DNA of 9,215 bases, taken from contig JAEHHF010000017.1 in the NCBI GenBank assembly GCA_019248085.1, positions 1-9,215 of the forward strand, given 5' to 3'. A program made the translations under genes and the position numbers. Below, piece by piece: positions 6,702-9,215 of the stretch. Below the pieces are notes generated by a model, which was not told where the DNA came from, ran no database searches, and saw only the letters and a list, made by a program, of their open reading frames with translations. How positions within the stretch are numbered: position 1 is the first letter of the stretch; every line of letters begins with the position of its first letter. Origin of the DNA: Candidatus Dojkabacteria bacterium S2_J21 (lineage in GTDB: Bacteria > Patescibacteria > Dojkabacteria > SC72).

Positions 6702-7226
6702 CTAGTATTCGGAAAGAGAGACTTTTAATCCTGTGACTTTTGCAAACTGTTCGTTTGCTTCATCCAAGGTTTTGTCAGAAGCAATTGCTAATTCTCCTAC
6801 AATATTTTTTACAGCTTCCTCGAGTTGTTTCTCAATACTGGTAGGAATTAATCTCCCTTCTTTCTCTCTTCGTCTCCTTATGAAGTTACAATACTGAACT
6901 ATTTCAATAGTGGATTTGATATCTGATTTGCCCTCTAACTCTTTAAACATATTTAACATAATGTTGAAATCTGTAACCTTAGGATTCTTTGAAGGAGATT
7001 TCTTTAATACCTTTATCTCCTCTATAATTTGTTTTGTAGAAAGCACTTCTCTAATCCCCAATGAATCAATATTATCTACAGGAGTAGAAATACTTAATGG
7101 ATTGGTAATTAACTCAAATTCAAAATATTTTTTAATCTCGCCATTAAATTCAATATCTTTTTGACCTTTTACTTTTCCCGCGCCATGTGATGGATAGAAA
7201 ACTTTTGATCCGACTTTTAGTTCCAT
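6702..7226 (-). CDS. CarD/CdnL-family RNA polymerase-binding regulator
   Basis: In studied family members this protein binds the beta subunit of RNA polymerase and stabilises open promoter complexes, notably at rRNA promoters. Residues 1 to about 60 form the CarD/TRCF RNA polymerase-interacting domain: GSKVFYPSHGAGKVKG (6-21), then strands around KYFEFELI and the PVDNIDSLGIREVLS transition. The rest is helical, as in the DNA-binding C-terminal domain, with a basic IRRRREKEGR patch followed by an amphipathic KQLEEAVKNIVGELAIA helix. At 174 residues it is close to the usual 160-190. It starts at ATG 7226 without a Shine-Dalgarno sequence, about 20 bases from its predicted transcription start. 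It is divergent from yvcK with overlapping promoters and convergent with ileS, its TAG stop being 5 bases from the ileS stop. The family call is good; the exact targets are unknown. Confidence 0.88.
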   Translation of the reverse strand: MELKVGSKVFYPSHGAGKVKGQKDIEFNGEIKKYFEFELITNPLSISTPVDNIDSLGIREVLSTKQIIEEIKVLKKSPSKNPKVTDFNIMLNMFKELEGKSDIKSTIEIVQYCNFIRRRREKEGRLIPTSIEKQLEEAVKNIVGELAIASDKTLDEANEQFAKVTGLKVSLSEY

Positions 7227-7253
7227 ATGGGAGTTCAGTTATATTAATATGTC

Positions 7254-7262
7254 ATTATACCA
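7254..7262 (-). promoter_or_regulatory. Extended -10 promoter of carD
   Basis: On the minus strand the sequence reads TGGTATAAT, a perfect extended -10 (TATAAT at 7259-7254). The predicted start near 7247 gives a leader of about 20 bases before the carD ATG. No recognisable -35 is present; its expected position falls within the yvcK promoter. Confidence 0.55.
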
Positions 7263-7268
7263 CGAAAA

Positions 7269-7277
7269 TGTTATACT
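7269..7277 (+). promoter_or_regulatory. Extended -10 promoter of yvcK, predicting a leaderless mRNA
   Basis: TGTTATACT is an extended -10 element whose last base is only 9 bases before the yvcK ATG at 7287. Initiation 7 to 10 bases downstream would place the RNA 5' end at 7284-7287, that is at or within 3 bases of the start codon. It lies 6 bases from the divergent carD -10 element. Confidence 0.5.
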
Positions 7278-7286
7278 TTCCTTAAT

Positions 7287-8312
7287 ATGAATATAGTAGT
7301 TATTGGAGGTGGTACAGGCTCAACCGTTGTATTAGAGGGTCTAAAAAAATACAGAGAACTCCATCTAAGTGTAATTGTCGGAATGATGGATGACGGAGGT
7401 AGCAATGCTACTGTTAGAGATGAATTCGGATTGCTTCCACTTAGTGATGTCAGAAAATCTATCCTTGCCTTGTCAGAGGATAATGAAAATAGTTATCTAA
7501 GAAAGCTTCTAACATATAGGTATTCAGGCTCGGAGAATCTTAATGGTCATACCCTCGGGAACCTACTTATGGTTGCGATGTCAGACATTCTCGGCTCAGA
7601 GATGGAAGCCATTGATACGCTATCACAGATGTTTGGTGTCCGTGGAGACGTCATACCTGTAACCTTAGATGATGTGAGGTTGGTTGCAGAGTACGATGAC
7701 AATTCAAAGATGGTAGGAGAACATTATATTGATGAACCGGAGAAAGATATCAATATCGTAAAATTCTACCTAGACAAAAAGGCGAGTGCCAATCCTAAAG
7801 CCATAGAGGCAATAAAGGAAGCAGAATATATTATCCTCGGGCCAGGGGATCTATATACAACCTTGCTACCCAATCTATTAGTGGATGGTATCTCAAAAGC
7901 TGTTAAAAAATCCCACGCTAAAGTCATATATATTTCCAACCTTATGACAAAAATAGGCCAAACGAGGCATAAAAGTGTTAGAGATATTGTAAATATAATT
8001 GAGGGATATATTGGGAAGAAATTAAGCTATATCCTCGTAAATAGTGGCAGAATCCCCAAAGAAGCATATCAAAGATATATTGCGGATGGAGAGAGCTTAA
8101 TCAAGGACGATATCGGAGAAGACGAGGGACAAGTTGTCCTGAGAAAGGACTTAGTTGCAAATGATGATATAAAAATAGATAAGGGAGATATCTTGAAAAG
8201 AAGCTTAGTAAGGCATGATTCACAAAAGGTTGGGAAAGTGCTTTACGGAATATTTAACAAGAGTTTAGTTGGAAGATTTCTAAGAAATATTTTTTCCCAA
8301 TATGTTGATTAG
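7287..8312 (+). CDS. yvcK: YvcK/CofD-family protein (gluconeogenesis factor homologue)
   Basis: The family binds UDP-sugars and, in Bacillus subtilis and mycobacteria, is needed for growth on gluconeogenic carbon sources and for normal peptidoglycan synthesis and cell shape. It is related to CofD, the 2-phospho-L-lactate transferase, but members of this branch are not known to make F420. Signatures are clear: GGGTGS (residues 7-12) of the Rossmann nucleotide loop, MDDGGS (34-39), LNGHTLGN (85-92), LGPGDLYTTLLP (184-195) and NLMTKIGQT (218-226). Length 341 is close to the usual 310-340. The ATG at 7287 is immediately before the first strand, so the start is well fixed; there is no leader to hold a ribosome-binding site. 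It is divergent from carD and its last 33 bases overlap the convergent methyltransferase gene. In many bacteria yvcK sits with rapZ and whiA; neither is adjacent here. Confidence 0.94.
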   Translation: MNIVVIGGGTGSTVVLEGLKKYRELHLSVIVGMMDDGGSNATVRDEFGLLPLSDVRKSILALSEDNENSYLRKLLTYRYSGSENLNGHTLGNLLMVAMSDILGSEMEAIDTLSQMFGVRGDVIPVTLDDVRLVAEYDDNSKMVGEHYIDEPEKDINIVKFYLDKKASANPKAIEAIKEAEYIILGPGDLYTTLLPNLLVDGISKAVKKSHAKVIYISNLMTKIGQTRHKSVRDIVNIIEGYIGKKLSYILVNSGRIPKEAYQRYIADGESLIKDDIGEDEGQVVLRKDLVANDDIKIDKGDILKRSLVRHDSQKVGKVLYGIFNKSLVGRFLRNIFSQYVD

Positions 8313-8975
8313 TGTAGTACCGTAGCTGTCATTCTTTGTAGATATATCGAAATGATTTTCTTTGAGCAATTTAATAATATTTCTTGAATTACCATTTTTT
8401 GTCGGATGATACTCTATCAATATATTTCTAACATATTTCAATTTGTTTGTAGCAATTAATTCTTTAAGTACTTCAGTTTCTGCTCCCTCAATATCCATCT
8501 TTAATATATCAACATCTTTCGAAATGTATTTACTTAATTTCTCAGTCCTAACATTCACAGATATTGTATCTTGGGTCCCATCCCATGCATTCTTGTTAAA
8601 ACTACCAGTAGAAAAACAATCCTTTCCAGATCTATCTATATAGAAAGCTCGGATCTCATCCTTGCTTCCCAATGCAATATTGTGTAGTTCAACATTTTTT
8701 AAATCATTGTATTCGATATTTTCTTGAAGAATCGGGAAGATATTTGAATTAGGTTCAAACGCAACTATCTGAGAATCTGGGTATTTAATCTTGAAGTACA
8801 AAATGGAGAGTCCAATATGTGCTCCAAGATCAAATATGATTGGAGAAGTATTTTTGCTTTCCAGATTAAACTTGTAGATACCTTTGTTAAATATCTCATC
8901 TTTGAGGATATTGAATTCTTCCTTATTGGTATACCCAATTGTATATCCTTGTATTTTTGAAAAAAGAGTTTGCAT
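8280..8975 (-). CDS. FkbM-family SAM-dependent methyltransferase
   Basis: A class I methyltransferase of the FkbM family, whose members O-methylate sugars, polyketides or other small molecules. The acceptor here is unknown. SAM-binding motif I is IIFDLGAHIGLS (46-57), motif II is VAFEP (71-75) with an acidic residue for the ribose, ALGS (101-104) follows, and KMDIEGAE (159-166) is the hallmark FkbM motif. The fold is complete at 231 residues, with no signal peptide or membrane segment. An in-frame TAA lies just upstream, so ATG 8975 is the first possible ATG; it has no Shine-Dalgarno sequence. The preceding gene on the same strand ends with a terminator only 15 bases upstream, leaving little room for a separate promoter. 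Its 3' end overlaps that of yvcK. Confidence 0.9.
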   Translation of the reverse strand: MQTLFSKIQGYTIGYTNKEEFNILKDEIFNKGIYKFNLESKNTSPIIFDLGAHIGLSILYFKIKYPDSQIVAFEPNSNIFPILQENIEYNDLKNVELHNIALGSKDEIRAFYIDRSGKDCFSTGSFNKNAWDGTQDTISVNVRTEKLSKYISKDVDILKMDIEGAETEVLKELIATNKLKYVRNILIEYHPTKNGNSRNIIKLLKENHFDISTKNDSYGTTLINILGKNIS

Positions 8976-8989
8976 AGTGGAAGTTTAAC

Positions 8990-9018
8990 AAAAAAGCCCT
9001 GGATAATACCAGGGCTTT
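8990..9018 (-). terminator. Intrinsic terminator of the right-edge hydrolase gene
   Basis: AAAGCCCTGG (8993-9002) and CCAGGGCTTT (9009-9018) form a perfect 10-base stem with a 6-base loop. Read on the minus strand it ends in six T (8995-8990), about 10 bases after the TAG stop of the upstream gene. The loop reads TATTAT on this strand, preceded by TGG, which resembles an extended -10 element. Confidence 0.85.
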
Positions 9019-9027
9019 AATAGATTT

Positions 9028-9215
9028 CTACAGTGCTTCAATCTTATTCATTACTGACTGTACCTTTGCAGCCCAGTTGTCTGCAGAAGGAGGACAGTAT
9101 GAGTAAGATATAGCTCTAGGAGTAGTCATACCTTTAGAATAGTACTTGGCAATACCTTTTGATACTGTCCATATACCTTCCTCCCAACTTGAGAATCCAG
9201 ATTTACCCCATCCCC
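9028..9215 (-). CDS. Probable glucosaminidase-type cell-wall hydrolase, C-terminal end (partial)
   Basis: The minus strand is open from the right edge to a TAG at 9030-9028, giving the last 62 residues: GWGKSGFSSWEEGIWTVSKG near the start, then AKYYSKGMTTPRAISYSYCPPSADNW and a terminal amphipathic helix ending NKIEAL. The pattern of a GF-SWEEGI helix, a (Y)KG-TTP turn, Y-PPSA and NWA-KV is that of the C-terminal half of the glucosaminidase/lysozyme-like domains found in many small-genome bacteria, where they cleave peptidoglycan. The catalytic Glu and any signal peptide lie outside the window, so the activity is inferred from the tail only. A strong terminator follows about 10 bases after the stop. 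Another lysozyme-like family remains possible. Confidence 0.65.
   Translation of the reverse strand, partial: GWGKSGFSSWEEGIWTVSKGIAKYYSKGMTTPRAISYSYCPPSADNWAAKVQSVMNKIEAL

Noticed and set aside
6910..7164. 84-codon plus-strand frame inside carD
   Set aside because: It is antisense to the CarD domain and its composition mirrors that gene.
8443..8643. 66-codon plus-strand frame inside the methyltransferase gene
   Set aside because: It is antisense to the conserved KMDIEGAE region and has no own signals.
1..9215. UGA reassignment (genetic code 4 or 25)
   Set aside because: All recognised genes read through without any in-frame TGA and Trp is coded by TGG, so the standard code suffices; only the absence of TGA stops is notable.
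1..9215. CRISPR array, insertion sequence, phage or defence genes
   Set aside because: No direct repeat series, transposase, integrase or terminal inverted repeats were seen; the genes are mostly housekeeping.

Overview
The window is AT-rich bacterial DNA, densely packed with housekeeping genes on both strands. Likely source: a small-genome, uncultivated lineage of the Candidate Phyla Radiation (Patescibacteria) type. This is an inference of moderate to low confidence. It rests on an archaeal/eukaryote-like (IleS2-type) isoleucyl-tRNA synthetase, a KLSKR-type glutamyl-tRNA synthetase, a tRNA without an encoded CCA end, very short gene spacings, short hypothetical proteins, and a cell-wall hydrolase tail of a kind common in that group. 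A Clostridia- or Chloroflexi-related organism is the main alternative.

Layout. From 1 to 1147 on + is the 3' part of gltX (glutamyl-tRNA synthetase), followed after 21 bases by a tRNA-Gln with anticodon CTG (1169-1239). Two closely spaced + genes follow: an alpha/beta hydrolase (1284-2141) and a 286-residue protein of unknown function (2159-3019). A convergent 139-residue unknown gene lies on - (3041-3460). A 350-base control region (3461-3810) holds a palindrome at the start of that gene, then the promoter, T-box leader and terminator of ileS (3811-6696, +). Convergent to ileS and 5 bases away is a CarD/CdnL-type RNA polymerase-binding regulator (6702-7226, -). It is divergent from yvcK (7287-8312, +), a gluconeogenesis/cell-shape factor homologue. 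The 3' end of yvcK overlaps by 33 bases an FkbM-type methyltransferase on - (8280-8975). At the right edge is the C-terminal end of a probable glucosaminidase-type cell-wall hydrolase on - (9028-9215), with its terminator at 8990-9018.

Common threads. Translation supply is the main theme: gltX, tRNA-Gln, ileS under tRNA-Ile control, and CarD, which in its family tunes transcription. yvcK and the wall hydrolase relate to the envelope. An extended -10 element (TGnTATAAT or TGnTATACT) recurs in front of tRNA-Gln, the hydrolase, ileS, carD and yvcK, usually without a good -35. None of the starts visible here has a convincing Shine-Dalgarno sequence, and the yvcK promoter is so close to its ATG that a leaderless mRNA is expected. 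All nine stop codons visible are TAA (4) or TAG (5), none TGA. The best candidate for something unusual is the ileS T-box. Its promoter leaves room only for a very short Stem I, yet it ends in a classical transcription terminator. I see no mobile element, CRISPR array or phage gene.
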